DNA of 64,000 bases from Paenibacillus doosanensis (GCF_025060755.1 NZ_JANYUY010000001.1:310001-374000), one strand, 5' to 3'. Numbered from the stretch's first letter, positions 7,953 to 16,505 are shown. Notes: generated by a model from the sequence alone, not told the origin. Program-made: numbers and translations.

Positions 7953-8637
7953 TTTTGTAGCCGACCCCCCATACGGTTTGAATCAGCTTGTACCCGAGCA
8001 CCCGCTCCAGCTTATCCCGTAAATTGCATATGTGCACCATCACCGAGTTGCCTACCGCGTAATACTGCTCCTTCCATACCAGCTGAAAAATATCTTCGGC
8101 GCTGAACACTCTGCCCGGGTGACTCGCAAGCAAATATAAAATATCGAACTCGCGGTTCGTCAAGCTGACGGGCTGCTGGTTAACCATGACGGTATGGGCG
8201 CTCTTGTTGATTTCCAGCGAATGCAGCTTCAGCAGTTCTCCCGTCTGCGGCTTCGTATCGGCCGAGTTATATTGAAACGAGCGGCGCAGCAGCGACTTCA
8301 CCCTTGCGGACAGCTCCATCGGATTAAACGGCTTCACCATATAATCGTCGGCGCCGGTCATAAGCCCAAGCACCTTGTCCATATCCTCCGCCTTGGCGCT
8401 CAGCATCAATATCGGAATTGTCCGCGTTTCCCGCACCCGGCGGCATACTTCCATCCCGTCCAGCTCCGGCATCATCACGTCGAGGATGATCAGATCGACC
8501 TCATGCTCCGCAAGCAGCTGCAGCGCTTCCAGCCCGTTCTGCCCCTTCAGTACCTGATAGCCTTCGTTAACCAAATAAAGCGAGACCAGATTCGCAATTT
8601 CCTTATCGTCGTCTACTACTAATATCGTTCTCATCAT
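7942..8637 (-). CDS. OmpR/VanR-family response regulator
   Basis: A 231-aa two-domain regulator. The receiver has D10/D11 and the phospho-acceptor D53 in LDVMMPELDG, and the conserved MVKPF lysine. The C-terminal half is an OmpR-type winged helix (LTNREFDILYLLASHPGRVFS onwards). GGGAAGG precedes the paired ATGs at 8637 and 8634. It is first in its operon with the kinase. The operon promoter has a five-unit TTAAG array with 11-bp period, also found before the downstream carboxypeptidase gene, which implies autoregulation and a small local regulon. Confidence 0.92.
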   Translation of the reverse strand: MMRTILVVDDDKEIANLVSLYLVNEGYQVLKGQNGLEALQLLAEHEVDLIILDVMMPELDGMEVCRRVRETRTIPILMLSAKAEDMDKVLGLMTGADDYMVKPFNPMELSARVKSLLRRSFQYNSADTKPQTGELLKLHSLEINKSAHTVMVNQQPVSLTNREFDILYLLASHPGRVFSAEDIFQLVWKEQYYAVGNSVMVHICNLRDKLERVLGYKLIQTVWGVGYKIEE

Positions 8638-8684
8638 GCACCTTCCCGGCTCGTCGCCCCTACGGATGTTTATATTCCTGTTTC

Positions 8685-8750
8685 ATTGTAGCGTTCAAAG
8701 TTTAAGCATTACGCAAGCATTCATTAAGAAATCATTAAGCGGCTTTTAAG
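8685..8750 (-). promoter_or_regulatory. Two-component operon promoter with TTAAG direct-repeat array
   Basis: AAG units end at 8706, 8717, 8728, 8739 and 8750, exactly 11 bp apart; most read TTAAG on the plus strand. TACAAT (-10, 8690-8685 on the minus strand) lies 16 bp from the first unit, the same geometry as at 6643-6718. No consensus -35 is present, fitting activation by a bound regulator. Confidence 0.68.
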
Positions 8751-9031
8751 AGATTACATTTTATTCATTATACTCATTGTAACGCGGTTATGCACAAGCC
8801 CCCGCTCACCTTTACCCCCAATTTCTTCCTGACATGGAGGAAAACACCCCCACTTCCCTTTCCTTGAAGACAAATCTCTCCTTGTTCAAGCATTATCCAA
8901 AAAATAAGCCAAACCCAATGGTTCTTCCCTGTTATCCTATGGTAGAATCATTCTAGTATTTTGGTGCCGAGGTACTTCAATCAGCCTCCTTCCCGTTATC
9001 CTATACCGTTTCATTCCAAGGAGGTAGCATT
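8751..9031. other. Intergenic region before PAS-HD-GYP gene
   Basis: No gene is seen. It holds two near copies of TTCCC(T)GTTATCCTAT, at 8925-8940 and 8990-9004, and a TAGAAT box at 8943-8948 that may be the -10 of the downstream gene. The ribosome site AAGGAGG is at about 9020. Confidence 0.4.
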
Positions 9032-10015
9032 ATGGAAACCGCATTCGACTTCTATCTTAAATTGGCCGACGGCGTTATTATTACCGACCGCGAGCACCGC
9101 ATCGTAGAAGTCAACCCCAAGTACGAGGAAATGACCGGTTATACCCGCGCTTATATGATCGGTCTGCGGGCAAGCTTTCTGAGATCGAGACTAACCCCGC
9201 GCAAAACTTATGAAAGCATGTATCAGTCGCTGCAGATGAATTTGGCCTGGTCGGGCGTTTTTATTAACCGTAAAAAAAACAAGGACATTTGGCATACAAA
9301 TATTACGATCACTCCGATTCTGCACAAGCAGGAAACGTATTATATCGGCGTCGTCCGCGATTTGGATCAAATCCCGCAGGGCAGTTATTTATCGGAGACG
9401 CGCAAGCTGAAGCTGCAGAGTGAAATTTTGAAGGTGCTGGCTATCTCTTGCGAAATTCGCGATCCGCATATCGAGGAGCATTTGACCCGGGTGCAGCAAG
9501 GCACCGAAAAGCTGCTGATCGCTCATAACGAACGCCTGAAGCTCGGGTTGTCCGAGGAATACATACAGCAAGTCGTTAACGCCAGCATTATGCACGACAT
9601 CGGCAAATCGGGCATTCCCGAAGGCATCTTGTACAAGCCCGGAAAGCTCAACTATTACGAGCGGCACATTATGGAGACGCATCCTTTGATCGGTCTGGAG
9701 ATTGTCGGCAAAATTTCGCGCGAATTGGAGGACGATATTCTTCAAGAGGAACTGAAAATTGCGGAGCATATCATTCACTACCATCACGAAAAATGGGACG
9801 GCAGCGGTTATCCAGCCGGACTGAAAGGCGATGAAATTCCATTTGAAGCGCAGGTGGTCTCTATTATCGACGTCTATGACGCGCTGACTAGCCGGCGGGC
9901 CTATAAGGATGCATGGCAGCACGAAGAAGCCGTCCGCTTTTTGCTCGAGCAGAAAGGCGCCGCCTTCAATCCCGAACTCGTGGACACCTTCCTCTCTATG
10001 GGCGAGCAGCTGTAG
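9032..10015 (+). CDS. PAS domain plus HD-GYP cyclic-di-GMP phosphodiesterase
   Basis: A 327-aa cytoplasmic signalling enzyme. Residues 5-115 form a PAS sensor domain (DGVIITDREHRIVEVNP, then the EMTGYTRAYMIG turn). Residues 130-325 form an HD-GYP domain: H150, H188-D189 with IGKSGIP, H217, and HHEKWDGSGYP at 251-261, with the GYP triad intact. Members hydrolyse cyclic di-GMP to GMP. There is no membrane segment and no receiver domain, so the PAS domain is the only visible input. AAGGAGG precedes the ATG. The gene stands alone between intergenic regions. Confidence 0.92.
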   Translation: METAFDFYLKLADGVIITDREHRIVEVNPKYEEMTGYTRAYMIGLRASFLRSRLTPRKTYESMYQSLQMNLAWSGVFINRKKNKDIWHTNITITPILHKQETYYIGVVRDLDQIPQGSYLSETRKLKLQSEILKVLAISCEIRDPHIEEHLTRVQQGTEKLLIAHNERLKLGLSEEYIQQVVNASIMHDIGKSGIPEGILYKPGKLNYYERHIMETHPLIGLEIVGKISRELEDDILQEELKIAEHIIHYHHEKWDGSGYPAGLKGDEIPFEAQVVSIIDVYDALTSRRAYKDAWQHEEAVRFLLEQKGAAFNPELVDTFLSMGEQL

Positions 10016-10065
10016 CCGCACCGCCGCAACTCGTTCAGGGCCGAAGCGCCGCGCGTTATGATACG

Positions 10066-10106
10066 AAAAACCCCGGCAGCGGCTTCTTGACGGAAGTCTG
10101 CCGGGG
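10066..10106 (-). terminator. Terminator after zinc-ribbon-like small gene
   Basis: CCCCGGCAG (10071-10079) pairs perfectly with CTGCCGGGG (10098-10106); on the minus strand TTTTT follows. It could also stop plus-strand reading from the HD-GYP gene, although there is no T run on that side. Confidence 0.75.
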
Positions 10107-10112
10107 CGGCGG

Positions 10113-10325
10113 TTATAGCCAGTAATCATCAATGATGTTCGTGCCTTGCATCCATTTCGCGATCTTGCCCTTCGGCTGATACGGGGACAGCGGGTAAAAC
10201 GTATTTCCCTCGCACTCATCACAGGTCGTTTTGTAACAATCGGCTTGCTCTTCCAGTTCAATTCCACAGCGACAGCAGCGTTTGACGGCATACAATTCTA
10301 AAGGATTCATCGGTTCTACACCCAT
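10113..10325 (-). CDS. Small CxxC...CxxC protein, zinc-ribbon-like
   Basis: A 70-aa protein with RCCRCGIELEEQADCY and a downstream TCDEC, two CxxC knuckles 17 residues apart that would bind zinc. The opening NPLELYAVKRCCRCG resembles the YhfH family of very small Bacillus proteins, but the C-terminal half (PLSPYQPKGKIAKWMQG) is extra. The start at 10325 is chosen because AAGGAGTG lies eight bases before it; a longer frame has no ribosome site. Function is unknown. Confidence 0.7.
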   Translation of the reverse strand: MGVEPMNPLELYAVKRCCRCGIELEEQADCYKTTCDECEGNTFYPLSPYQPKGKIAKWMQGTNIIDDYWL

Positions 10326-10586
10326 AGACGACACTCCTTTGCTCGCGTATAAAACAAGTATACACGAAAACCGCTTTTTTGTTATCGCTTTCATACCGGT
10401 TTTGAAAAATGTAATCTGGCTGAAATATACGTACCCTTTTCCTAACATTCCGTTACCAACTTTCCCTAATCTCCATGACATATTCCAAATGACCTATAAT
10501 TTGGAAGAAATGCCCTATTATAAACACTTTTAAAATATGCTTAAAAATATTTAGGTATTATATCTTTTTTACATAGGAGGATAAAA

Positions 10587-10918
10587 ATGAAATATTCGTT
10601 ATGTGTTGTGTTGGCCTTAATGATTTTGTTTAGCACGTTCACTTCCACATCGCTTGCCGCACCAGCTTCTCTGCAAGAAACAAAGCAAAATGCTCAGGAA
10701 ACCAACTAACAAAAATGTTGAAATTGGCTATAAACTATATTCCGTTGATGAAAACAAACACACCAAGCTTATTGAATCAAAATTGCCCGTCTCCGCATTA
10801 TTTTGAACAAATATCCGGCAAAAACTGCGCTTGGACCGAGGGATGGGCGGATTTTCTACCACTGTATATTAATAACGACTCCAGATACAACTGGTCGCCT
10901 ACACCAATGGACTACTAA
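10587..10918 (+). pseudogene. Decayed secreted metalloprotease-like gene
   Basis: A good ribosome site (TAGGAGG) and ATG at 10587 begin a 40-aa frame with a clean signal peptide ending SLAAPA, stopped at 10709. Immediately after, another frame reads NVEIGYKLYSVDENKHTKL before a stop. A third frame ending at 10918 contains CAWTEGWADFLPLYINND, like the (S/T)EGWADF segment near the active site of secreted zinc proteases. The three pieces look like one gene broken by frameshifts and a large internal deletion. The region is AT-rich relative to its surroundings. Confidence 0.55.
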
Positions 10919-10942
10919 TCCACGCTTTTAAAGGAGGGAGCG

Positions 10943-11326
10943 ATGCTGTTACCTTTTCGATTCATATACTCCGTTTTCATATCAATTATGATATTCGGAC
11001 TATTATTGGGGTGCCAAAATAAAAGCCTGCCTGTACCTAACCCAGGATCAATAATAAAGATTACAGTAATGGAATACAAATCAAGAAAAGTAATAACAGA
11101 ACATACTGATCAGAACGAAATCATAAAAATTACCGATAAAATAAATTCGGCAAAAAAGAACGGTCTAAGTGAGCCGTTACCTTCTCCCAAAAACATCATT
11201 GTATTCGAAAGTCATAATAAGAAGATCGAATTTGACTATATACATTCATTAAGCAAAGATATTCTAGTAGAAAAGGGAGCACAGTATCAGTGGGAAATAG
11301 CTCCTATTAATGATTTAATCTTTTGA
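10943..11326 (+). CDS. Small lipoprotein of unknown function
   Basis: A 127-aa protein with a lipobox: a hydrophobic segment (11-24) ends in LLLGC, so the mature protein would be lipid-anchored at the outer face of the membrane from C25. The rest, IIKITVMEYKSRKVITEH and onwards, is a small alpha/beta-like domain that I do not recognise. AGGAGGGAG precedes the ATG. The gene is AT-rich like the broken gene just upstream and may have come with it. Confidence 0.7.
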   Translation: MLLPFRFIYSVFISIMIFGLLLGCQNKSLPVPNPGSIIKITVMEYKSRKVITEHTDQNEIIKITDKINSAKKNGLSEPLPSPKNIIVFESHNKKIEFDYIHSLSKDILVEKGAQYQWEIAPINDLIF

Positions 11327-11394
11327 TTTGTACTTCTACCCTGATCACGCAGACCGGGCTCATTATGGAAGCCTGTTAAGTATACATCTAAGGG

Positions 11395-11423
11395 AAAAAG
11401 GGTAGCGGCGGACGCCGCTGCCC
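11395..11423 (-). terminator. Probable terminator of the PhyH gene
   Basis: On the minus strand GGGCAGCGGC pairs with GCCGCTACCC (one mismatch), followed by TTTTTCCC. It lies 150 bp after the dioxygenase stop. Confidence 0.5.
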
Positions 11424-11575
11424 TCCTCTACATAAAGGAAACTGCGTTTGAGTTAAGAAACCCGGTTACTTTGCAGGAAACTAACCTCTCCCCTACTGTT
11501 TGCCTATGCTACCCGCTATAAGTCGTCTCCCGAATACAAGGGCCGCACCCCGCGAGCGCTTCCGTCCGCCCCGCT

Positions 11576-12394
11576 TTAATGGGCGCCCGTTTGCTGGAAC
11601 TCAGTTCCACAAGGGCCCGCATCCTCATTCGCTTCCACCGTAACCGCCGTCCCGTCATGCCGGTACAGCGGCTTGTAATATTTGCCGATCTTCGTCGTCG
11701 CCGCGTCGGAGTAATGACATATGAAGGCGCGCCGGAACCGGTCCGCCGAGCTGTTCGGGTAAGAACCGTGAATTACGCTGCCGTTAAAGAACAGCACGTC
11801 GCCCGCATCCATCCTCGCCGGGATCGCTTCGCGGCCTTCCGGCACATCCACTTCCTCTTTGGTAAAAGATACCGCCGGGTCCGCTGTGTGCGGGCATTCG
11901 ATATCGATCCGATTCGTCTGCGGAACAAGGAACAATCCTCCGTTCTCTTCATCCGCAGGATCGACGGCGGTCCACGCCGCGATGCAGGTACCCGGCTCCA
12001 CCTTCAAATAAAATTGGTCCTGATGCAGCGCCTGCCCTTTGGCTCCCGGAGGCTTGAAATAAAACATGCTTTGCGCGGCCAAAGGATCGGCTCCGAACAG
12101 ATCGGCCAAAATATTCATCACCTTCGGATGAAGCATATACCGAAATGCGATCTCGTTCACCTTGTGCGGGTGCATCATGCGCGGATACTGCTTCAGAATA
12201 TCGCCGTCCGCTTCCTCCGCGGTCATCGGCTGGAAACAGCCGGGGATCGGCCCCGCCGCATGGAGTCTCATAAATTCGTCCATAATGATCTGCGCATCGT
12301 CTGCAAGCAAACCTTTCACGATCAAATATCCCTCTTCATCAAACTGCTTTTTTTGCTCCTCGCTGAGCACGCCGCCAAGCGCCTGAGTTGACAT
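11576..12394 (-). CDS. Phytanoyl-CoA dioxygenase (PhyH) family protein
   Basis: A 272-aa Fe(II)/2-oxoglutarate oxygenase of the PhyH/EctD-like family. The iron ligands are visible as H124-x-D126 (LHQDQFYL) and the distal H209 (VIHGSYP), with R219 or R221 positioned for the 2-oxoglutarate carboxylate. N-terminal FDEEGYLIVKGLL is the usual opening. GAGAGGA precedes the ATG. It is divergent from an AraC-type regulator with only 83 bp between, so it is probably that regulator's target. Bacillales have many such oxygenases of unassigned substrate; there is no ectoine context here. Confidence 0.88.
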   Translation of the reverse strand: MSTQALGGVLSEEQKKQFDEEGYLIVKGLLADDAQIIMDEFMRLHAAGPIPGCFQPMTAEEADGDILKQYPRMMHPHKVNEIAFRYMLHPKVMNILADLFGADPLAAQSMFYFKPPGAKGQALHQDQFYLKVEPGTCIAAWTAVDPADEENGGLFLVPQTNRIDIECPHTADPAVSFTKEEVDVPEGREAIPARMDAGDVLFFNGSVIHGSYPNSSADRFRRAFICHYSDAATTKIGKYYKPLYRHDGTAVTVEANEDAGPCGTEFQQTGAH

Positions 12395-12477
12395 GGTTCC
12401 TCTCTCCCATCCATAATAACCATAATGATTTCATGGCTTCATTATAAGACGCCAATGTCGACGGAGGAATGGAACAA

Positions 12478-13344
12478 ATGGCTGAAAACCTTAACGATCC
12501 TGCTGCCGATCTCACGGAGACCGCCGCTCCGCCGCCGGGAATTCTCGTCTCCGGTCATTTCCGTCAAGCGCACGGGTACCAGACGCATCGGTCTTTCGGA
12601 ACGAAGGATTGGCTGATTACGTTTACCTTGTCGGGGACGGGACATTACTGGCTGGACGGACGGCTGCAGCCCTGCGAACCGGGAGATATCGTACTGCTCC
12701 CGCCAGGCACTCCGCACCATTACGCTACGCCCGAAGGCAGCGTATGGGAGTTTGTATGGGCTCACTTCATGCCGCTGCCCCATTGGTCGGAATGGCTGAC
12801 GCTTCCTTCGGAGGCGGGGGCGCTTCACGTGATCCGCATCGCTCAGCAGAGCGTGAGGGAACGCATCCGGGAAGCGTTCCAGCGGATGATCAGGGACAGC
12901 CTGGAACTCGATTATTATCGTTCCCGGCTGTCGCTGAATGCGATGGAGGAAATTTTGCTGCTGGCCCAGCAAGCGGAGGCCCGGGTCAAATCGGGGCAGA
13001 TGGACCCGCGGGTCGAGCAGGTGCTCAGCCATCTCAGCCAGCATATGAAACAGCGTCACAGCGTGGAAGAGCTCGCCGCAAAAGTCGCCTTGTCCCCTTC
13101 GCGGCTCGCCCACTTGTTCAAGCAGGAGATCGGCGAATCGGTGATCGATACGCTGCTGCGGCTGCGGCTGCGTCAAGCTTCGCGGCTGCTGGAGTACACG
13201 ACGATGCAAATTGCGGAAATTGCCGATGAGGTCGGCTTTCACAATCCGTTTTATTTTACGAAGCAATTTACCGCCTACTATGGAAAAAGCCCCTCGCAAT
13301 ATCGCAAAGAGGCGCGCAAATCGGCGGTGGACGAAAGCCATTGA
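12478..13344 (+). CDS. AraC-family transcriptional regulator
   Basis: A 288-aa sugar-type AraC regulator. An N-terminal cupin (about 20-110, with CEPGDIVLLPPGTPHHY) would bind an effector, and a C-terminal pair of helix-turn-helix motifs (about 190-285) includes the family signature IAEIADEVGFHNPFYFTKQF followed by P-S-Q-Y-R. I choose the ATG at 12478, ten bases after GGAGG; the ATG at 12469 abuts the ribosome site. It is divergent from the PhyH dioxygenase, its likely target. Confidence 0.88.
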   Translation: MAENLNDPAADLTETAAPPPGILVSGHFRQAHGYQTHRSFGTKDWLITFTLSGTGHYWLDGRLQPCEPGDIVLLPPGTPHHYATPEGSVWEFVWAHFMPLPHWSEWLTLPSEAGALHVIRIAQQSVRERIREAFQRMIRDSLELDYYRSRLSLNAMEEILLLAQQAEARVKSGQMDPRVEQVLSHLSQHMKQRHSVEELAAKVALSPSRLAHLFKQEIGESVIDTLLRLRLRQASRLLEYTTMQIAEIADEVGFHNPFYFTKQFTAYYGKSPSQYRKEARKSAVDESH

Positions 13345-13389
13345 GCAGGCGGGCCGGGAACCCGGCTTGCAGCTGCGGCGGCGGGATCG

Positions 13390-13422
13390 AACATGCGCTG
13401 CAAGCACCCTGCAGCGCATGTT
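13390..13422. other. Perfect 13-bp hairpin between convergent genes
   Basis: AACATGCGCTGCA pairs perfectly with TGCAGCGCATGTT across a seven-base loop. It stands between the AraC gene and the convergent gene at 13522. Only TTT follows on the plus strand, so it is a poor intrinsic terminator by sequence. Confidence 0.5.
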
Positions 13423-13521
13423 TCCCCCGGGTTTGCCGCTTGTGCGGTGCCGCTCCCGCTGCCGCAATGTACAAACGGCGGAGCAGGCGCGCTCCGCTTC
13501 GTCTTCATTTCCCGTACGGTT

Positions 13522-13884
13522 TCAAGTTCGATACGGCATCCAATTGGCCGCCTGCTTGGATACGCAAATTTGATTCGTAATGGCGATACGCTGCAGCTTC
13601 AGCTGCCGGATAAGCCGGTGCAGTCTCGCTTGCGTCTCTTCGTCCGGGCCGTCCTGCAGCTTGTTATAAGCCTGCAGCAGCTGCAAATTGACGGCGTCGA
13701 ACTGCCGCCACAGCTCTTTGCGGTTTATGCGATACATTTCTTGACGAACGTGCTCCTTGTAATGCCTGAGCGTCTCGAGCAGCTCGTCGGCCCATGCCTG
13801 ATCGCCCAAATGAACGGCATAACGGTACAGATCCAGATGATCGTCGATAAACGACCGGGTAAATTCATTCATATACGATTTCAT
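13522..13884 (-). CDS. Conserved-looking helical protein of unknown function
   Basis: A 120-aa soluble protein, predominantly charged and helical (SFIDDHLDLYRYAVHLGDQA, then LRHYKEHVRQEMYRINRK and a C-terminal helix with LHRLIRQLKLQR). There is no signal peptide, membrane segment or recognised motif. The ATG at 13884 is preferred because AGAGGGGG precedes it by about nine bases; a frame from 13917 also exists. It is convergent with the AraC gene. I do not recognise the family. Confidence 0.6.
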   Translation of the reverse strand: MKSYMNEFTRSFIDDHLDLYRYAVHLGDQAWADELLETLRHYKEHVRQEMYRINRKELWRQFDAVNLQLLQAYNKLQDGPDEETQARLHRLIRQLKLQRIAITNQICVSKQAANWMPYRT

Positions 13885-14064
13885 TGCATAATCCCCCTCT
13901 CTTGTTTCGCCTCTCATTCCGTCGTTGCTTCACACTGCGAGTTATATAACGTCAAGCCCCCGTTTCATTTCTGTTTTCAATTCCCTACAAGCTTACTTGG
14001 TTTTAAAATTTAACATGTTCGCAATCATTTGTAAAGAGGTTTTTCCGTCATTTTCCATATGTAC

Positions 14065-14093
14065 AAAAAGACGAACCCGACATAAGGTTCGTC
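14065..14093 (-). terminator. Terminator of phosphotransferase gene
   Basis: GACGAACC (14070-14077) pairs with GGTTCGTC (14086-14093); TTTTT follows on the minus strand. Confidence 0.85.
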
Positions 14094-14101
14094 CTCTACA
14101 G

Positions 14102-15073
14102 CTATGCTTGATTCGTATTTTCGCCGAGCAGCAAATTCGCCGCAATGGCGAGCGTTTCCTGTCTCTGCTCCAGCAATGCAGCCGTATCGAAGCTGCCTTT
14201 CTGCAAATCTTTGTCGATGAGCAGCAGTATCCATAGGGAATACGCGAGCGCATAGCGATAATAATGGTTCCGGAACGTATCGAACTCGCTGCTCCAGCCG
14301 AGCTGCTGCCGGCGGGCGTAATAAGCCGCAAGCACCTCGTTTCTTAGTGCCCCGCTCATATCCGGCTTGCGGTAGTTCGGGCTCGTCATATCAAGCAAAT
14401 TGTATAAATCCCAATAAACGGAGTTGATCTGCACATATTCCCAATCCAAGACGATCAGCTCATCCTTGCGCAGCGATATGTTCAGCGGATGGTAATCTCC
14501 GTGCAACACCACGGCTTCCGAATCCGCGACTTCATCCGGCCGAGCTGCGATTCGCAGCGCTTCGGGGATCAGGGAGACCGGGAAAGACGCTTCCGTTAGC
14601 ACCCGCTCCAAGGCTTCACGCTGCCCCCAAACTTCTTCGCTCACCTGCTCGACGCGCGGCGTATGTCCGGAAAACCCGCTCGGCACGCTCTCTATCGGCA
14701 GCTGATGCCAATACGGGATCGCCGCCGCCGCACGGACCAGCGTTTCCCGGTCAAACCGATGCTCCAGCGGGCCCAGATCCTCGTAAACCGCCCAATATCG
14801 GCCGGCATCGAGATGCGGCGCATGAGCGTGCAGTGCCGGATAGCGCACGGGAATATGGGGCAGGATGTTCCGGTACACCCATGTCTCCCGCCCGACGGTT
14901 TCCGGATTCGTCAGCGGTTTAAAGATAAAACTGCGGCCGCCGTCCCGATCCAGGCAAAACCGCTCCACCGCTTTACCGTTGCGTCCGACGTACAGCGTTT
15001 CCCGGCTCGCCAGCTCACCGGAATCCAGTACTCCCTCACGCGAAACCAAATGATCGAACCGCCCGCTCTCCAT
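14102..15073 (-). CDS. Aminoglycoside phosphotransferase-family kinase
   Basis: A 323-aa protein of the APH/choline-kinase fold. The catalytic loop VLHGDYHPLNISL, with the HGD-x-H-x2-N pattern, and the downstream metal site VLDWEY are both intact. Bacillales members of this sort near spore genes (CotI/CotS/YtaA/YutH families) phosphorylate sugars or are coat proteins, so an antibiotic-resistance role should not be assumed. The ATG at 15073 has a modest GAAAGGG ribosome site; a TTG at 15148 would extend it but has none. A terminator follows within 10 bp. Confidence 0.75.
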   Translation of the reverse strand: MESGRFDHLVSREGVLDSGELASRETLYVGRNGKAVERFCLDRDGGRSFIFKPLTNPETVGRETWVYRNILPHIPVRYPALHAHAPHLDAGRYWAVYEDLGPLEHRFDRETLVRAAAAIPYWHQLPIESVPSGFSGHTPRVEQVSEEVWGQREALERVLTEASFPVSLIPEALRIAARPDEVADSEAVVLHGDYHPLNISLRKDELIVLDWEYVQINSVYWDLYNLLDMTSPNYRKPDMSGALRNEVLAAYYARRQQLGWSSEFDTFRNHYYRYALAYSLWILLLIDKDLQKGSFDTAALLEQRQETLAIAANLLLGENTNQA

Positions 15074-15200
15074 CTGCCGGTCACGCCCTTTCTGCGGCCC
15101 GCTCTTCCGGCCGAGATTTTTTCCATGCTTACGATCAATATATGCCAAATAGGACAGCGCATCAATAGATGATTTACAATTTCTTAAAATAATGAGCCTT

Positions 15201-16505
15201 TCACTGAAAATGCTCCGGCAGCCACTGCCGCGCCGCCTCCAGCAGCTCCGTATCCGACAAGCTCGTCGTGCGCCCGTCCTTATACTGCTCCGCTACCCAA
15301 GCGGTCATCTTCTGAATCGCCTCGTGCTTCTTGTCGATGCGCTGCTCACCCGTAAGCTTCAGCTGCTTGTTCACCCAAAAAGCGACTCCCGCCGCTCCCG
15401 CCTTATCGGTCACTTGAACCCCCAGCGGCCGGTTCAGCAGCTTATCCGTATCGAAAATGTTGTAAATCTCTTCGTTCTTGATCACGCCATCCGCATGAAT
15501 ACCCGCCGCCGTCACATTGAACTGCTTGCCTACGAACGGAGTCATCGGAGGGATGCTGTAGCCCAACTCGTTCTCGAAATAGTCGGCTATTTCCGTAATG
15601 ACCGTCGTATCCACCGATTGATCTCCGGTCAATCCCATGTACTCGAACAGCAAGCCTTCGATCGGCGTATTTCCGGTCCGTTCCCCGAACCCGAGCAGCG
15701 TCCCGTTAATGCCGCCGACGCCGTACAGCCAAGCCGTAGCCGCATTGGTCAGCACTTTGTAAAAGTCGTTGTGCCCATGCCATTCGAGCTGCTCGCTGCG
15801 AATGCCGGTTTCTTCACGAAGCGCATGCACCAGACGGGGAACGCTTCTTGGCAGCACCGCACCCGGGTAAGACACCCCGTAGCCCATCGTATCGCACAGA
15901 CGGATTTTGACCGGAATGCCGCTTTCGCCGGACAGCTGAACCAGCCTTTGTACGAAAGGGATGACAAATCCGTACACATCCGCCCGCGTGATGTCCTCTA
16001 AATGACAGCGGGGACGAATGCCCGCAGCCATCGCCGCCTCGACGATATCCAGATACTGAGCCATTGCCCGTTCCCGGTCGAGCCCCAGCTTTGAGTAAAT
16101 ATGGTAATCGGAAATCGAGGTGAGGATGCCCGTTTCTTGAATGCCCATATCTTTTACAAGCGCAAAGTCCTTCTTCACCGCCCGAATCCATGCCGTCACT
16201 TCCGGAAATTTGTAGCCTCTTGCCATACATTGGTAAGCGGCCTCCCGGTCCTTCTCGCTGTAAAGAAAAAACTCCGACTGCCGGATGACGCCCCGCTCTC
16301 CCGACAACCGGTGCAAATAGTCGAACAGCGTAACAATCTGCTCTACCGTATACGGCGGTCTGGCCTGCTGCCCGTCGCGGAACGTCGTATCCGTAATAAA
16401 AATATGTTCCGGCATCGCCGTAGGCACCTCTACACCGTCGAACAGCACCCTGGGAGGAGCGGAATAAGGAAACTGTTCCCGAAACCAATTGGCCTGATTG
16501 TTCAT
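15201..16505 (-). CDS. DRE-TIM metallolyase (isopropylmalate/homocitrate synthase-like)
   Basis: A 434-aa enzyme of the HMGL-like superfamily that condenses an acyl-CoA with a 2-oxoacid or cleaves the reverse. The TIM-barrel motifs are complete: D39-TTFRDGQQ (42-47), CDTMGYG (204-210) and the metal-binding HGHND (243-247). The LeuA dimer regulatory domain is absent, so feedback inhibition by leucine is not expected, and no other leucine or lysine genes are near. Product is therefore unclear. The ATG at 16505 follows GGAAAGG. LeuA-like, citramalate synthase and homocitrate synthase are all possible. Confidence 0.8.
   Translation of the reverse strand: MNNQANWFREQFPYSAPPRVLFDGVEVPTAMPEHIFITDTTFRDGQQARPPYTVEQIVTLFDYLHRLSGERGVIRQSEFFLYSEKDREAAYQCMARGYKFPEVTAWIRAVKKDFALVKDMGIQETGILTSISDYHIYSKLGLDRERAMAQYLDIVEAAMAAGIRPRCHLEDITRADVYGFVIPFVQRLVQLSGESGIPVKIRLCDTMGYGVSYPGAVLPRSVPRLVHALREETGIRSEQLEWHGHNDFYKVLTNAATAWLYGVGGINGTLLGFGERTGNTPIEGLLFEYMGLTGDQSVDTTVITEIADYFENELGYSIPPMTPFVGKQFNVTAAGIHADGVIKNEEIYNIFDTDKLLNRPLGVQVTDKAGAAGVAFWVNKQLKLTGEQRIDKKHEAIQKMTAWVAEQYKDGRTTSLSDTELLEAARQWLPEHFQ

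Noticed and set aside
12442-13467. 341-codon frame antisense to the AraC gene
   Set aside because: The AraC domain on the other strand is unmistakable; the antisense protein is Arg/His-rich low-complexity sequence typical of shadow frames.
14102-15073. Aminoglycoside resistance gene
   Set aside because: The APH fold is clear, but the family also holds spore-coat and sugar kinases and nothing else suggests antibiotic resistance.
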